The notes: a model not told the origin generated them from the letters alone. 64,000 nucleotides of DNA from Rhizophagus clarus (GCA_015698045.1 BLAL01000180.1:965985-1029984), one strand, 5' to 3'. Shown: positions 11,971-24,100, numbered from the stretch's first letter. Program-made: numbers and translations.

Positions 11971-13878
11971 CTAATCTTCAACTGCCATTAATTCCCTCAT
12001 TTGAAGAATGTTCAAATCAACCAATTTAGGACTATCTATTTTTAAAAATTGATTCGCTCTTGATAAACCATCATAATCAACTTTAATAGCACTATTTATT
12101 TTTAACCTTTTCAAATTATTATTCCTATAATGAATTAAAATATTTAAATGATCATTATTAAATAATTCACAAGATTTAAAATTCAAAACTTCTAAATTTT
12201 TACTATGAATTAAAAATTCTTTAAAATTTTCAGGAGTAAAAAATAAATTCATTTTCATGGTAAATTTCTTTAAAGAAGGAGGTAAGTTGAAACCAATTTT
12301 TGATAAATCAATATTAATTAAATTTTTTTGATCATAATTATTAAAAGAAACCATTTCTAATTTTTGACAAGAAATGAATAATGTAGGAATATAATTTAAA
12401 AATTTTTCATGAATAGAAAGTTTAAGTAATTTTAAATTAAAACAATTTGTTGATAATAATAATAATAAATTAAGATTTTTCGTAATTTCTAAAATTTCTT
12501 TACCTCTAATATAAAGGTAATTTAAATTTTGACCACAAAATGAAAGTATTAAAGAAGAATTTTTTAACAAATATAATTGATTACAATCCTCAAATTTAAG
12601 AAATTTTAATTTCGATCTTATAATTTGATCAACAATAATATCAGAATTATTATTGATATTGTTGTTGTTATTATTATTGTTGTTGTTATGAATAATAAAA
12701 CATTTTGAAATTTGTAATTCTTCTAAATTTTCACATTTCGTTATAATTATTGATAATAAATCAATAGATCTTAAATAATTAATTGAATCAGATTCCCCTA
12801 TTATATGAAAACGTTTTAAATTTTTTCCAAAGATTAAAAGAATTAAAGAATAATTATCATAAAAACCGAATTGATTACAATTTTCAAATTTAAGAAAATT
12901 TAATTTTGAAAAAAAATTAGAACGAAAATTAATATCAACATGAATAATATCAACATCCTCATCAGAATAATAATCATTTTCTTCCTCATTCTTATATAAA
13001 TCAATATTAATAATTTTGTTACTTAAAAGATTTCCATAAAAATTACAATTTAAAAATTGTAAATCCACCAAATTTTCACATTTTGTTAAATAACTTAAAT
13101 TACAATGTTTATTAAAATCTATAGAAGTAAAATTAATAGAATTTAAAGAATGAGCTTGAAATTTAATAGCTTCATATAAATATCTATTTTGAGAGATCAA
13201 AAATCCATGAATATTTAAATTTTTTAAATTTTTTTGAGATTTGATTAAATTTTTTAAATTAAAATATTTATCACCAGTATACCTTTCAAATAAATCATAA
13301 AAAGTGATGGTACGAAGATCATTACAAATTTTACTACAATTATAAATTAAATTTGATAAAATCACTCCATTAAATTCTATTTCTTTAAGAGTTGATAAAT
13401 TTCTTGAATTTGAATATAAGAAAATATCCGTATTATTATTAAATACGGAATGTTTTGATAAAATGATTTTTGAAATATTTTTAGAATTGGTAATAAAATT
13501 AAAACATAATAATTTATAAATTTGTAAATGATGATTTACTGGAAATGATAAAATAATAAAAGATACCAAATTATTTAAATCAATAACTTTTAAATATTTC
13601 GTATACATTAAATAAGGATTTTTATTAATTATATTTGAATCTTTAATTATGGATCTTTTTTCATTAATTGTAAGACATTGAATTAAAGTTTCAATTAATC
13701 TTTTTGAATTAATTTTAGTTTCGAAATTTTTTGTAAAAGGATTTTTCCATAATTCTGGTAAAAAATATTGATTCCAATGATGATTTAATAATGAACATTT
13801 TAATAAACTGGATGGATGATTTTTTAAATCGATTAAAATTTCCTTCATACATAATTCAGGAAGATATGTTGCATCCAT
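11971..13878 (-). CDS. F-box / leucine-rich repeat protein
   Basis: Single-exon frame of 635 residues. Residues about 5-50 (LPELCMKEILIDLKNH, LLKCSLLNHHW, LPELWKNPF) match the degenerate F-box typical of the large Glomeromycotina family. The rest is a run of about a dozen irregular leucine-rich repeats of the form L-x-x-L-x-[FI]-x-x-C (for example LVDLQFLNCNFYG, LKFLKFEDCNQLY, LEVLNFKSCELF). F-box proteins bind Skp1 in SCF ubiquitin ligases and present substrates through the repeat domain; the target cannot be told from sequence. An asparagine run near residues 400-415, encoded by AAT/AAC repeats (12650-12690), interrupts the repeats as a low-complexity loop. The gene converges on BTB copy 5; both families point to Cullin-type ubiquitin adaptors. 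Confidence 0.88.
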   Translation of the reverse strand: MDATYLPELCMKEILIDLKNHPSSLLKCSLLNHHWNQYFLPELWKNPFTKNFETKINSKRLIETLIQCLTINEKRSIIKDSNIINKNPYLMYTKYLKVIDLNNLVSFIILSFPVNHHLQIYKLLCFNFITNSKNISKIILSKHSVFNNNTDIFLYSNSRNLSTLKEIEFNGVILSNLIYNCSKICNDLRTITFYDLFERYTGDKYFNLKNLIKSQKNLKNLNIHGFLISQNRYLYEAIKFQAHSLNSINFTSIDFNKHCNLSYLTKCENLVDLQFLNCNFYGNLLSNKIINIDLYKNEEENDYYSDEDVDIIHVDINFRSNFFSKLNFLKFENCNQFGFYDNYSLILLIFGKNLKRFHIIGESDSINYLRSIDLLSIIITKCENLEELQISKCFIIHNNNNNNNNNNINNNSDIIVDQIIRSKLKFLKFEDCNQLYLLKNSSLILSFCGQNLNYLYIRGKEILEITKNLNLLLLLSTNCFNLKLLKLSIHEKFLNYIPTLFISCQKLEMVSFNNYDQKNLINIDLSKIGFNLPPSLKKFTMKMNLFFTPENFKEFLIHSKNLEVLNFKSCELFNNDHLNILIHYRNNNLKRLKINSAIKVDYDGLSRANQFLKIDSPKLVDLNILQMRELMAVED

Positions 13879-14709
13879 GATTTAGGAAATTTGTTGAAAA
13901 AAAAAAGAAAAAAAAAAAAAAAATTCAAAATAGGGTATTTATATATGTCACGGGTTATGATGATCGTAAACAATCGTAAGAAAGAACAATAAAAAAAAAG
14001 GTGCATCTCTACGTCATCGAAAAATGTGATTCGTTTCAACGATTCCAGGTTCCGGACACTTTCCCAGAAATGTTCATCGAATCCTGATAGTTTAGACATA
14101 TTTAGATATCAAATATGAACAAGACTAGACTTTATAAATATTGGTTACAAGTATTTATTATTTAATTATACATATTTTTGTCTTTCAAAATTATCCTAGA
14201 ATATTACTCTTAAAAAAAAAAAAAAAAAACGATGACCGTTACATTTTTTGATCACAGGGCATAAATATCATGCATACTGTGCCAATTTTTTGATCATCCA
14301 AATTGGGATAGACAAAATATTCCAAGCAGAAAAAAGATTAGTCAGGGTATAAAAAAAAAAAACCATTACGCGTAAATAACAATTACGTATATATTAATAC
14401 GTTTACGTATGCTAAACGTCTTTTTAAACCAGTCATCACCTTTTTGAACAATCGGGAAAATATTTCGTTCATGTTAACAAGTTTTTAAACAAGTCTTAAT
14501 GTTAATAAGTAAATATTAAATATTTAGGGATATGGGAAATAATTAACCGAATCATATAAAACGCCAAGTAGCCAAGTATTTTTTCGTTAAATTAAAAATT
14601 GAAATGGGCGTATGATCTGCGTGTAACTAGATTGAATTTAAATAATCTTTTATTCTCAGGCTATTTTTCATTTTCTCACCACAAATTTCTCTAATTGATA
14701 CGAAACATC
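13879..14709. other. Divergent intergenic region
   Basis: Lies between the divergent F-box gene (minus) and the secreted-protein gene (plus) and should hold both promoters. A-runs of 10-20 bases occur at 13905-13925 and 14210-14230. Short minus-strand frames here have no convincing features. Confidence 0.5.
14555..14561 (+). promoter_or_regulatory. Possible TATA box of the 14710 gene
   Basis: TATAAAA about 150 bases before the ATG, flanked by G+C-containing sequence (CATATAAAACGCCAAG), which makes it stand out more than the many A/T runs nearby. Confidence 0.35.
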
Positions 14710-15330
14710 ATGAAGAAATTGATTTCAATATTGATTTTGGTCTTATTATTGATCTCTTCTTTAACAGTTATTGAATCAAGATCGATTTTAGATGATGAAG
14801 AAACGGATTTATTCATGAATTTTGAGGATAATATGATGATGCCTCTCATCATTTCATCTGACGATACTAACAACAAATTCACGATTCCTGAATATCATCC
14901 TCCTCATCGTCCCAAATATCCAAAACATCCAAAACATCCCAAGCATCCCAAATTTCCATTACCCAAGAGAGCGTTTGCATATTTTCCAAGTCCACCGGAT
15001 ATTGCCAAAGGAGTGATGGTATTTTGGGAAACACGTGATAATAACACATTAGTTTATGGTCAATTTTCGAAAGGATTTGTTGAGGGAGATGAGAAAAAAT
15101 ATTCTTTTAAAGTGTACAATCGTGATCAAGAATTGATTGATTTAAAACCTAAAAATGATAGTTTGGATAGAATTTTTAAAATCAATGCAAATGGTTCTAC
15201 GGAACTTTTCTTATTTGTAATTAATGATTCCTTAATTTCCAACGTAGGTATTCTTGGTAATGATCTTGTTATTAGTAAGCCCGATTCTTTGATTGGAAAA
15301 GATAAAATCAAACCTTTAACTTGTTTTTAG
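14710..15330 (+). CDS. Small secreted protein with KHP repeats, YGQ family
   Basis: The ATG at 14710 opens a frame of 206 residues beginning with a strong signal peptide: MKK, then a run of isoleucine and leucine, with likely cleavage near VIESRS. An acidic segment follows, then a histidine/proline/lysine block (HPPHRPKYPKHPKHPKHPK, roughly residues 60-80) with tandem KHP units, ending in a Lys-Arg pair that could be a Kex2-type processing site. The C-terminal half carries GVMVFWE, LVYGQF, YSFKVYNRDQE and ILGNDLVIS, matching the order of motifs in the 1949-2440 protein. No catalytic motif is visible. A secreted wall, metal-binding or host-interface protein is possible because of the histidines, but unproven. 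A G-rich repeat lies right after the stop. Confidence 0.75.
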   Translation: MKKLISILILVLLLISSLTVIESRSILDDEETDLFMNFEDNMMMPLIISSDDTNNKFTIPEYHPPHRPKYPKHPKHPKHPKFPLPKRAFAYFPSPPDIAKGVMVFWETRDNNTLVYGQFSKGFVEGDEKKYSFKVYNRDQELIDLKPKNDSLDRIFKINANGSTELFLFVINDSLISNVGILGNDLVISKPDSLIGKDKIKPLTCF

Positions 15331-15339
15331 TTAATGGAA

Positions 15340-15377
15340 GGGAAATGTTAGGGGAAATGTTGGGGAAATGTTAGGGG
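15340..15377 (+). repeat. G-run minisatellite in the 3' region
   Basis: Four G tracts (GGG, GGGG, GGGG, GGGG) separated by AAATGTT(A) form a 12-13-base tandem repeat starting 10 bases after the stop of the secreted-protein gene. On the sense strand this meets the loose pattern for a G-quadruplex with 7-8-base loops. Confidence 0.6.
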
Positions 15378-15641
15378 AAATGTTTTATGACATAGTAGTA
15401 CATATGTTAATATGTTAACACTTATAGTGATACATTTGTTATTTTCAAGTTCTTTCACTAATAAAATTTTGTTATGCTCTTTCATTAATAAATTTTTATT
15501 TCGAATTCGCGTAACGTAAATTTGAGCCACTAAATATTATATATATATATAAAAAAAAATATACATACGAACGCTATTTATAATTTTTTACAAAACAAAA
15601 AAAAAAAATTATACATATACTGTATATATATATATATGTAC

Positions 15642-16967
15642 TTAAATTTCCGACGTATCATCATATAATTTCTTTGCATATTTTGAATAAATACTATCAT
15701 CGATAGTAAATAATTTCATACCATTTGAAGCTATTATAGAATCAACTAAAGGTTCAAAAAATTTAAATAAGAATGTTCCATCACTTGGATTATATAATTC
15801 AAGTAAAGGAAATAAAGTTTCATTAAAATCGTTCAACATTTTAACGCAAGGGAATTTGGATAAGAAAGATGTTAAGATTTGATCATTTCTATCTAAATCC
15901 GTAACTAAATAAATACACATATTGTCGTTGTTTAAATTTTCTTTTAATGTTGAAGTTAAATTTGAAAAAGAATCTTTTATAAGTTTTCTTGAATGATAAG
16001 TTGAAAGTAATTTAGCATGTACACCAACATAATTTTTCATCCCTCCTAATTTTTTAATAATATTATTTGATACATCAAGTATTACCGGATTATTTAATTT
16101 AAAAGAAGAATTTAATTGATTCCAAAAAACTGATTGTTCCTTTGAAATCAAATCTATTCTAGATAAATTATCAAAAGTCACAAGTTTTTCATTTCTTGAA
16201 CGAATAAAATCCAAATTAATTCGATTTTTTTCTACCAATGAAATCTCATAAACATCATTAATAGAATTTGTAATATTTAACATTTTTTCAAGTTTAACTT
16301 GATCAAAATCTTTTCTATGTAATATATGAATATTTTTTTTAATATAATTCAAATTGAATAAAGAATCCCAACGTAATAAGGAATAAGAAACTATATTATT
16401 TAAACAATTAACATCAATCTCATATTTCGTTTCCTTTTGTTCAGGGATAATGGTTTTGATAATACATTCCGATTTATTATTGTTACCAAGTGAATTTAAT
16501 TTTTTTAATAATGATTTATAATTAATAAATTCAATATTCAACCCTAATATAATAGGTGGAATTATTAAAGTTCTATTTGTTGAATGAGCCAACATAACAG
16601 CATTTTCTAATTCATCTCTTTGTTGAAAAATATCCCCATGAGGAAGGTATGTCATAAATTTTTCAAATTTTGAATTTGAAGGAAAATATTTATAATTCTC
16701 TTCTATTATTAAAGAATCGTCTGATTTGTTCGTATTTTCTTCATTTGAATTATGTTGTGAACTTAATAATACAAAAAGACAGATGATAAATAATATTATT
16801 ATCACGAGATTTTTTCTCATCGAAGGTAAAACATGTCCTCGAAAATAATTTTTTAACCATCCTATAATTGTGGTCTTTGGTATATCTTCTTCGTCACAAT
16901 ATTCTTTTTGATGACTTGGTAAAAGTGATTCTTGTAATTGACGTTGTCTCTGTTCACCATAAACCAT
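15642..16967 (-). CDS. Type II membrane O-fucosyltransferase-like protein
   Basis: Frame of 441 residues starting at the ATG at 16967. Residues 1-50 are a cytosolic tail and 53-70 a single membrane anchor (NLVIIILFIICLFVLL), so the protein should be type II with a lumenal catalytic domain. Residues about 104-142 (FMTYLPHGDIFQQRDELENA, then NRTLIIPPIILG) match the start of the fungal GDP-fucose protein O-fucosyltransferase-like family, where the H-x-x-x-Q-R segment binds the nucleotide sugar. The C-terminal part has a short beta-alpha region (IYLVTDLDRND) and a family-like ending (LVDSIIASNGMKLF...IYSKYAKKLY). A Golgi glycosyltransferase role is likely; donor and acceptor are not established. 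No introns or lesions seen. An upstream A/T tract (16980-17050) probably contains the promoter. Confidence 0.75.
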   Translation of the reverse strand: MVYGEQRQRQLQESLLPSHQKEYCDEEDIPKTTIIGWLKNYFRGHVLPSMRKNLVIIILFIICLFVLLSSQHNSNEENTNKSDDSLIIEENYKYFPSNSKFEKFMTYLPHGDIFQQRDELENAVMLAHSTNRTLIIPPIILGLNIEFINYKSLLKKLNSLGNNNKSECIIKTIIPEQKETKYEIDVNCLNNIVSYSLLRWDSLFNLNYIKKNIHILHRKDFDQVKLEKMLNITNSINDVYEISLVEKNRINLDFIRSRNEKLVTFDNLSRIDLISKEQSVFWNQLNSSFKLNNPVILDVSNNIIKKLGGMKNYVGVHAKLLSTYHSRKLIKDSFSNLTSTLKENLNNDNMCIYLVTDLDRNDQILTSFLSKFPCVKMLNDFNETLFPLLELYNPSDGTFLFKFFEPLVDSIIASNGMKLFTIDDSIYSKYAKKLYDDTSEI

Positions 16968-18802
16968 TTTTTTTTTTGATTTTAATTTTTTTTTCGTAAA
17001 TAAAAAAAAAAAAAAAAAAACGTATATAATATATACTTATATATTATATAATTTTTTTCTTTATCATGAACAAACAAACTTGAAAGCAAGTTTATAAATC
17101 AGAATCTTTTTAGGCGCCATTTTATAATGAGATTGTAGGAGATGCGGTGTTACAATATTTATTTCCTGTTATCTCTTCTATCTCTAAATCAAGAATTCAT
17201 ATTCCTTACTTGTGATAATATTGATAATATTTTATCTTACATGCAGAAAAAGTAACTTATGCAGTTGATTGTTCACATTGTTATTTTTATATTTTTTTAT
17301 TTTCTCTTACAACGTTACTCAAAAACTTTATGATTTATTTTTCATTGTGATCATTAAAATGAGCATGACAATTGTGGAAATTTTATATCTCACCATTTGA
17401 CTTGCACTCGGATCTTTTGTTTTCCTTTTTATAGTAATTCATTTCTTTATAAATAGAAGTACTTTTTTATTTTTATTTTTAACAAAAAAAATTAAGGGTT
17501 CTTATCAGGTTAGTTATAGTTTGTGCGGCTCACGATAAAGTAAATAACTTCATTTTCTAGAAAATCTGTGATATGTCGGTTAATCTACATTCCGATTTAT
17601 ACATATAAAGTAATTTATATGTATTGCTTTTACTCTATACATTATATTTCATTATTACTCATTATATTCGGTATATTCGGTTAATATTATTTGATAATAG
17701 GTTTAGTTTCGATTTTAGATTATGCATTCATTTTCTTCTATTTTTTTTTACAAGAGGATCATGAACAATTTAGCCAGGTGAAGAAAGAATCAAAACACCA
17801 CGGAATTCTAAAATTTTTTTTTTTTTTACAAAAATATTTATTGGCTGTGTTAAACGCTATATTGCGCAGGATTATTTTTAATACTCCTGCATATTTTCAT
17901 GTCAAACAACAGATATAAATGTTATCGACGTCACGAGATAGATTATTTCGTTATGATTTCTTTTTAGAATAAAAAAAAAAATGTACTTTATCGATATGAC
18001 ATTACCTGTTACGATAATCTACAAGATTATTTTCAGGTTTGACCTCTTGGGATGATGGGAAGAGTTCAATATCAACTGTAACCATTTACATAATCAAATC
18101 AATGAAGCCAATCCTTTCTAATTTTACATTAAACCCTGGAGAGATGGTCGCCACCTTAAATTTGATAGTATGCAGTATGCGTAGAAATGGATATTGAGAA
18201 ACTTCCAACTTCCAATGAAAATATGTATTAGCCGTATTGAGTCATAGATTAACCGAGCTACCTACTTGTATTTTACAAAATGAAATAAGTATATTGTAAA
18301 ATCAGCGGAGATCTCTAACGCAACTTTACAAACAATTTTCAGTATCATTTTTTTTTTTGAAAAAGTGAGATCACTGTATTATATTTAAAATAGTTTATAA
18401 TACTGATCTTTTATTTTTTTATTCAAAAATTTTTCTGGGTTAAATACCAACTTAATGATTGGGCTATTTAGACTTTAGAGTAGGCTTGTAAAATTACATT
18501 TTAAGTTGCAAGGATCTTTGTGTAATATATTTAATATAATTATGAAGAATTTTTAAGATTTAAATTATACACTTTACAACTCATATTATTACAGTTGCTC
18601 TAATATTACTTATAAATTATATTGACAGAAGAGGTGATATAAAGTTGATTAATTTATAGTATAATGATTATTTATAACATAATGATTATTTTTAATTTTA
18701 ATTTACTTTTTTTTTTTATAATAATTATTATTAAGAATTATAAAAAGCACCAGTGATTAATGATGAACTATAACTTAAAATAAATACTATGACTTATATA
18801 AT
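16968..18802. other. Intergenic, no gene recognised
   Basis: AT-rich. One short plus-strand frame near 17691-17918 is phenylalanine/lysine-rich low complexity from T runs and is not supported as a gene. No RNA gene was recognised. Confidence 0.5.
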
Positions 18803-18975
18803 CAATTTAGTAGAAAAATACCAGAATTCTAAAGTATTATGCTATCAATTAATAGAAAAAATGTCAAAATTCTAAGGCATTACTTTGCCAATTAGTAAAA
18901 AACATCAAAATTGCAAGACTTTATACTACCAATTAGTAGAAAATACCAGAATTTCAAGGCAATTAGCAGAAAAAT
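18803..18975 (+). repeat. Degenerate 42-bp tandem repeat
   Basis: About four units begin CAATT(T)AGTAGAAAAA at 18803, 18846, 18889 and 18930, each followed by a variable ACCAGAATTCTAAAG-like half. The units have diverged by substitutions and small deletions. Confidence 0.6.
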
Positions 18976-20458
18976 ACTATGCAAATCATGTGTGTATAAT
19001 TATAGAGGGAAATATTAATAAAATCATTCTGAAAAACTATTGTATATGTAGAATATAAAGGATGTACAATTAGTATTAAGTTCCAAATTGGAACTAAGCA
19101 AAAGAATGCAATTATAGAAGGTATGCAATTATGGAAAGTACAATTATAAATGGTTAACTGTAATTTTTGATAATCAATGCTTTATATATTAAGGTTTAAC
19201 CAACATTTTTTGATTGCAAACTCAAGCCAAAAATTCATAAATATCATTTCTATAATTTGAAAACAATTTATAGACATCTTTGATAGGATTAAGGGTGCAA
19301 ATAATTATTCTTTAAATCAGATCAGTTGATATTATTCTTAGTAAATTTGGAATGGAAGTAATTGGAAATATATAATAAAGGATTTTTATCATGAAGAAAA
19401 TATAAAAAGCAAAAACTTAAAAAAATAGGTACTTGAATGAATAATAATCATTTACATTATTACTGCTGAGTAATGGAGATAGAACTGCTAATATATGGGT
19501 TAGAGTTTAACAGACTTAATAAGCAGGTGTATTCTTTTATACCTTCCTTTTCTTAAAACATCCTGCTACTCTATCATTTTTTACTTTTATTTTTTTCTTT
19601 ACTAGCTGGTCTTTTTTCATATATTATTTTATAAAAATATAATAAGAATTTACTTTGAATTTTTTAAACATGTATGTGTGTTTAATTTTATATGTATATA
19701 AATTCTTAAATATAAATTTTATCAATGAAAAATAATTTGTCATATCTGACATGTGATAAAATTAAGCATCAAACTTCATAATGTGATGTTAGAAATTCGT
19801 ATTAAATGGCCTGATTCCTAGAATCTACATACTATCTCTCAAGTATTATGATCAATTGAAGTAAAAATGTAAATTGAATTTGATTTTAACTTACTGATCT
19901 GCAATTTAATATTTTCCAATCATCTAAAGCAAATCAACTAGTAAACTAACTTTTTTCACCTAAGAATAAGCGTGTCTATCTCTAATATCGAAATGATAAT
20001 ATTATCAATTATCCACCATTTGCAGAGGATTTAAATGGTCTTGATGGAATCTAGTTTAAAAGATTTCTTCAAGCAGTGCAAGACTTAAACCAATAATAAT
20101 ATATGATATTATAAAAAGGAAGGTAATATTTTTTAAACTTAATTTGCATAAAGGGAGTTTCTAGTTAGCTGTCTATTTGACTCAAGAGTATCAATAGTCT
20201 TCCTAATCCTCACTACTTATGACATTACCTTATTTTATTTTTTTTTTATTTTGATGATTAAAGCTGAAACAATAAAATATATAACCTACTAATCTTCTAT
20301 TTTCTTTTCAACAAGGTGATTTCAGAGCATTCTTATTTCAAAAATATTTTGGTTTATTTTTGAAACAAAATAATATCTAATCAAAAATGGGTAAATATGT
20401 TGGTGTTATTATTTTATTAATGTATTCATTTATTTAAAGTGTCTTTATTATAATAGCT
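18976..20458. other. Intergenic, AT-rich
   Basis: No gene or element ends recognised. Possible decayed exon pieces around 19990-20080 could belong to the remnant that follows, but they cannot be joined with confidence. Confidence 0.4.
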
Positions 20459-21409
20459 TGTACTTAAAAGCACCCTTAATGCAGAAGGTTTTAATCTGTT
20501 AAATATGGCAAGTAGACTACAATCACAAAAGACTATCTTAAATTACGAAGACCAAATTGCAAAATTAATACCTTCTTCTGATAAGCATTCTTTTGATAAT
20601 ACCTCAGCGAATAATAAATTTACAGCTAAGAGAGTCAGCATTGATAATAAGTTTACATAAATGTTTCTTCTTAAACTTTTCTTACCTTTTAATACAATGC
20701 AGATTATAACACAAAAATCTCACTAATCTTCTGATGTATAGGTTAAAACCCTTAATAAAGATGAAACTCGAGAAAGTACAAAACAATAGTTGCAATATCC
20801 TCTACTTGCTCATACTTATAATATGCAAAATACCAGATATGATAATACATCACTCCTTTCTTATAATAATACACATAGTGTTGAATCAAATAAACACACT
20901 ATAGATAATTTGATAGAAAGTGATATGGAAGAAATTGAAATAGATAATAAAGTGAAATCAAGGATCTTATAGAGGTATTTTGGTATTTGCTATATTTTAT
21001 ATATAGTAACTGTCTTCATTCATATTTGATCTCCTAGGATGAGATTGAAGTTCAAAATAAGATATTTAAAGATTTGGCTAGATGTCAAGTTAAAGAAAAA
21101 AAGTTAAAAAAAGCTTATATGACATTAATATAATTTAATAATATAATGGATCTGACTGATATAAAGAGACACAAAGAAGTCAAAAAGTCCTTAAATGAAG
21201 ATCAGCTTTTATGGTTTAACAAAATCCTTAAAAAACAGATTTCAAGCCAAACTGATGAGTTCAAAAAATATTTGAATCAATTTACTGGAATTGTATGCAA
21301 TAAAGCTTCTAAAAATAATTTAAAACAATTAGTCATGATCAAAACCAAAAAAAAAAGAATTATTTATTTAATAAAATCGCAAATCATGGACAAACCAATA
21401 ATAAATTAA
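20459..21409 (+). pseudogene. Decayed hypothetical multi-exon gene
   Basis: Several lysine/asparagine-rich coding-like pieces lie in order on the plus strand: 20460-20660 (NLLNMASRLQSQKTILNYED), 20735-20970 (VKTLNKDETRES, then THSVESNKHTIDNLIESDME), 21038-21130 (DEIEVQNKIFKDLARCQ) and 21146-21409 (DITDIKRH-like start, LNEDQLLWFNKILKKQISSQ). Intervening stops and AT-rich gaps may be introns or damage. I recognise no domain. Charged residues dominate and a coiled coil is possible in the last piece. The piecewise frame and missing splice consensus favour a remnant over a working gene. It could be part of an old transposon or a host gene. Confidence 0.35.
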
Positions 21410-23159
21410 ATAGAACTTTAATTTAATTATATTTATTTTTTATTGTCCTTTTTTATTATTCTACATTTAATTGAATACTATAATTTTAATATATGAATAA
21501 TATTATGTAATAAATAAATCTGAATATATACAGTATATATGTCAAATGAATAAATTAATATGATAAAAATAAATAAAATATTGTTAAGAATTTTTTAATA
21601 ATAAATTTAAGATCTTTAGGGGATTCTACAAAAGTTTTCCAATAGGGAATTCTTGTGAGTGAGAAAAATTTCTTAAGGATTTTCATTAATTATGAAATTT
21701 TTGGAATCCTTAAGAATCCACACCCTAAAAAATTTATTGATATTGTTATGTGATCATATATAATACTAAGGTTTATAAACATATATAGTCCTTTTCTTTG
21801 CTTCAGATAATTATAAAATCAATTCAAAAAAAATAGCATTTTAATAAAGTATATTATTATTTTACTTTGTAAAGTTGTAATTTATCTTAGTAATTCTATA
21901 GTAAAATAAAATATTAATAAAAAAACTTTAATAATAAAATAAATAGACAAGATTTCATAAAAATCAAATATAATATTTGATAATAAAAAAAACATTATTT
22001 TATTACAAAAAAGAAAATTAAACAAAATTAATAATAATACATTATAAAAAAAAAACTTAAGATATAATTTATAAAAGATTAGCAGTAAATTATTAGTCCT
22101 GTTTAATTTTATTCTATTCTGTTTTAATTTAATTTTAGTATAATTAATTCTAGCCAATTAAAGAGTGATATGAATTAAATAAAAAATCTGTTCTGTTTAT
22201 TTTTACATACATTATAAATGTATACACTAGCTGAAGTTTAGAAGTTATGCATTTTCACATAATAGAATTAATATTAACTCTGGTTAGTATATATAATAAT
22301 AATATATATATACTGTATATACTAAATTTTAAAATATTTAAATCATTAATTTTTTTGATCTATTAATTTAGTTATTATTCTAATTCTTAAATAAATTTGA
22401 TTGGCTAAAAAATTTAGCAAAAATTAAAATAGAATAAAATTGAATAAAATTGAATAAGACTATTATATAAATTTGATGAAAAAAATTAAAATTAATTAAA
22501 TATATTATTTTATAATCTAATAATTAGATTTTAATAAACTTTTTTTTATTTATAACTTTCAATATTCTTTTTAAAATAAAAAAATGAATCAATATATATT
22601 TAAAATAATTGCAAAAAAGATTTTTTAAAATATAGATAAAATTACAAAAAAAAAAATTTAAGATATAATCTATAAAAGATTAGTAATAAATTACTATATA
22701 AATTTATTATAATTTAATAATTTTTTTTTTTAAAATGTTAAAAGCGTATATACTGTATGGATTTTTATAATAAAAGAAGCAGAAACTCAGATAAATATGA
22801 TTTTGAGATAATTGAGTTTGAAAATTTTTAGTTATATGTAAACAGATTGACAATCTGAGTAATAAAAATAAAATATTCTTATTATAGCAATTGTTTTGCC
22901 AATCTGTAAATTTAAAAATAAATTTTTTTAAAATAATTTATTAGTATAAATTTTTATAAACTTTCTTTGGCCTTGAAAATTAAGCAGTATTTCCTTTAAT
23001 TTTTATAATGTTTTTTTTTCTTTCTAATTTGACCTGATCATTTTTTAAGTAAAAAAAGAAAATTTTTTGCTTTTTTCTTACAATTTACAATTCCAAAGTT
23101 CAAGTTTAGCAATACTATCCTTAAAGAAAAAAAATAAAAAGGAAATGTTAACAATACTT
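21410..23159. other. AT-rich desert
   Basis: Extremely AT-rich, with many A and T runs and no supportable reading frame. It grades into the tandem array that starts near 23160. Confidence 0.5.
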
Positions 23160-23840
23160 CTAAATCAAATAAAAAAAGAAACATTTCTATTAACAATAAA
23201 ATAGAATCTCTTTCCTTTCATTTACCTTAATTTCAAAGTCTGGTTTATAGTACTCGTCTAGTAATCTATAAAAAAAAAGAAATATAAAAATGTTTCTATT
23301 AATACTGAAGCAAAACTTTTACCTCTATTTACCGCATTTTCAAAGTTCAGTTCATTATAGTATTTATCTGACAACCTATAAAAAAAAAAAGAAATGTTAA
23401 AAATGTTTCTATTAATGCTAAAGCAGTACTTCTATTCTTCATTTACTTCATTTTCAAAGTTTAGTTTGTAGTATTCATCTAACAACTTACAAAAAAAAAG
23501 AAACATTAAAAATATTTTTATTAATGCTAAAATAAAACTTATACCCTTCATTTACCTCCTTTTTAAAATCAAATTCGTAGTACTTATCTAGCAACTTACA
23601 AAAAAGAAAAGGAATGTTAGAAATGTTTCTATTAATGCCAAAGTAAACTTCCACCTTCTATTTACCTCATTTTTAAAATCCAATTTGTAGTACTTGTTTA
23701 GCAATCTACAAAAAAGAAAAGAAATATTAGAAATGTTTCTATTAATACTGAAGCAGAACTCCTAATCTTCATTTATCTCAATTCTAAAGTCCAATTTATA
23801 GTACTTGTATAGTATCCTATAAATAAGAAAAAAAAATTAT
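23160..23840 (+). repeat. Tandem array of about 115-bp units
   Basis: About six units. Each has a T-rich part (ATTTACCTCATTTTCAAAGT), a TAGTA...CATCTAGCAAC part, CTA(C/T)AAAAAAAAGAAA, and a weak palindrome of the type ATGTTARAAATGTTTCTATT. Unit starts are near 23218, 23329, 23449, 23548, 23658 and 23769. The CTA-A-run-hairpin layout recurs in the arrays at 36.6-39.4 kb and 53.6-54.0 kb. Confidence 0.7.
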
Positions 23841-24100
23841 TTTTTTTAAAAAAAATTGATAAAAAAAATTTTTTTAAAAAAAGAAAAATCAGTTTTAAAT
23901 AACTGAAAAGGAAATAAGATTTTTTTAAAAAAATGAAAAACTAACCATTTTTTTTATAAATTGGTAAAAAAAAGATTATCAACGATCAGTAAATTGAAAA
24001 TCTACAATCATAAGCAAGTAACTTTATGCTATAACTTAAGAAAATAAAAAAAAATAATAAAATGTTACTTTGCTGAAATCTTCAAATTCGCCACAATATC

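Noticed and set aside
13845-14099. Minus-strand open frame just upstream of the F-box gene
   Set aside because: Overlaps the F-box start in another frame, is phenylalanine-rich from A/T runs and has no domain; most likely 5' leader sequence.
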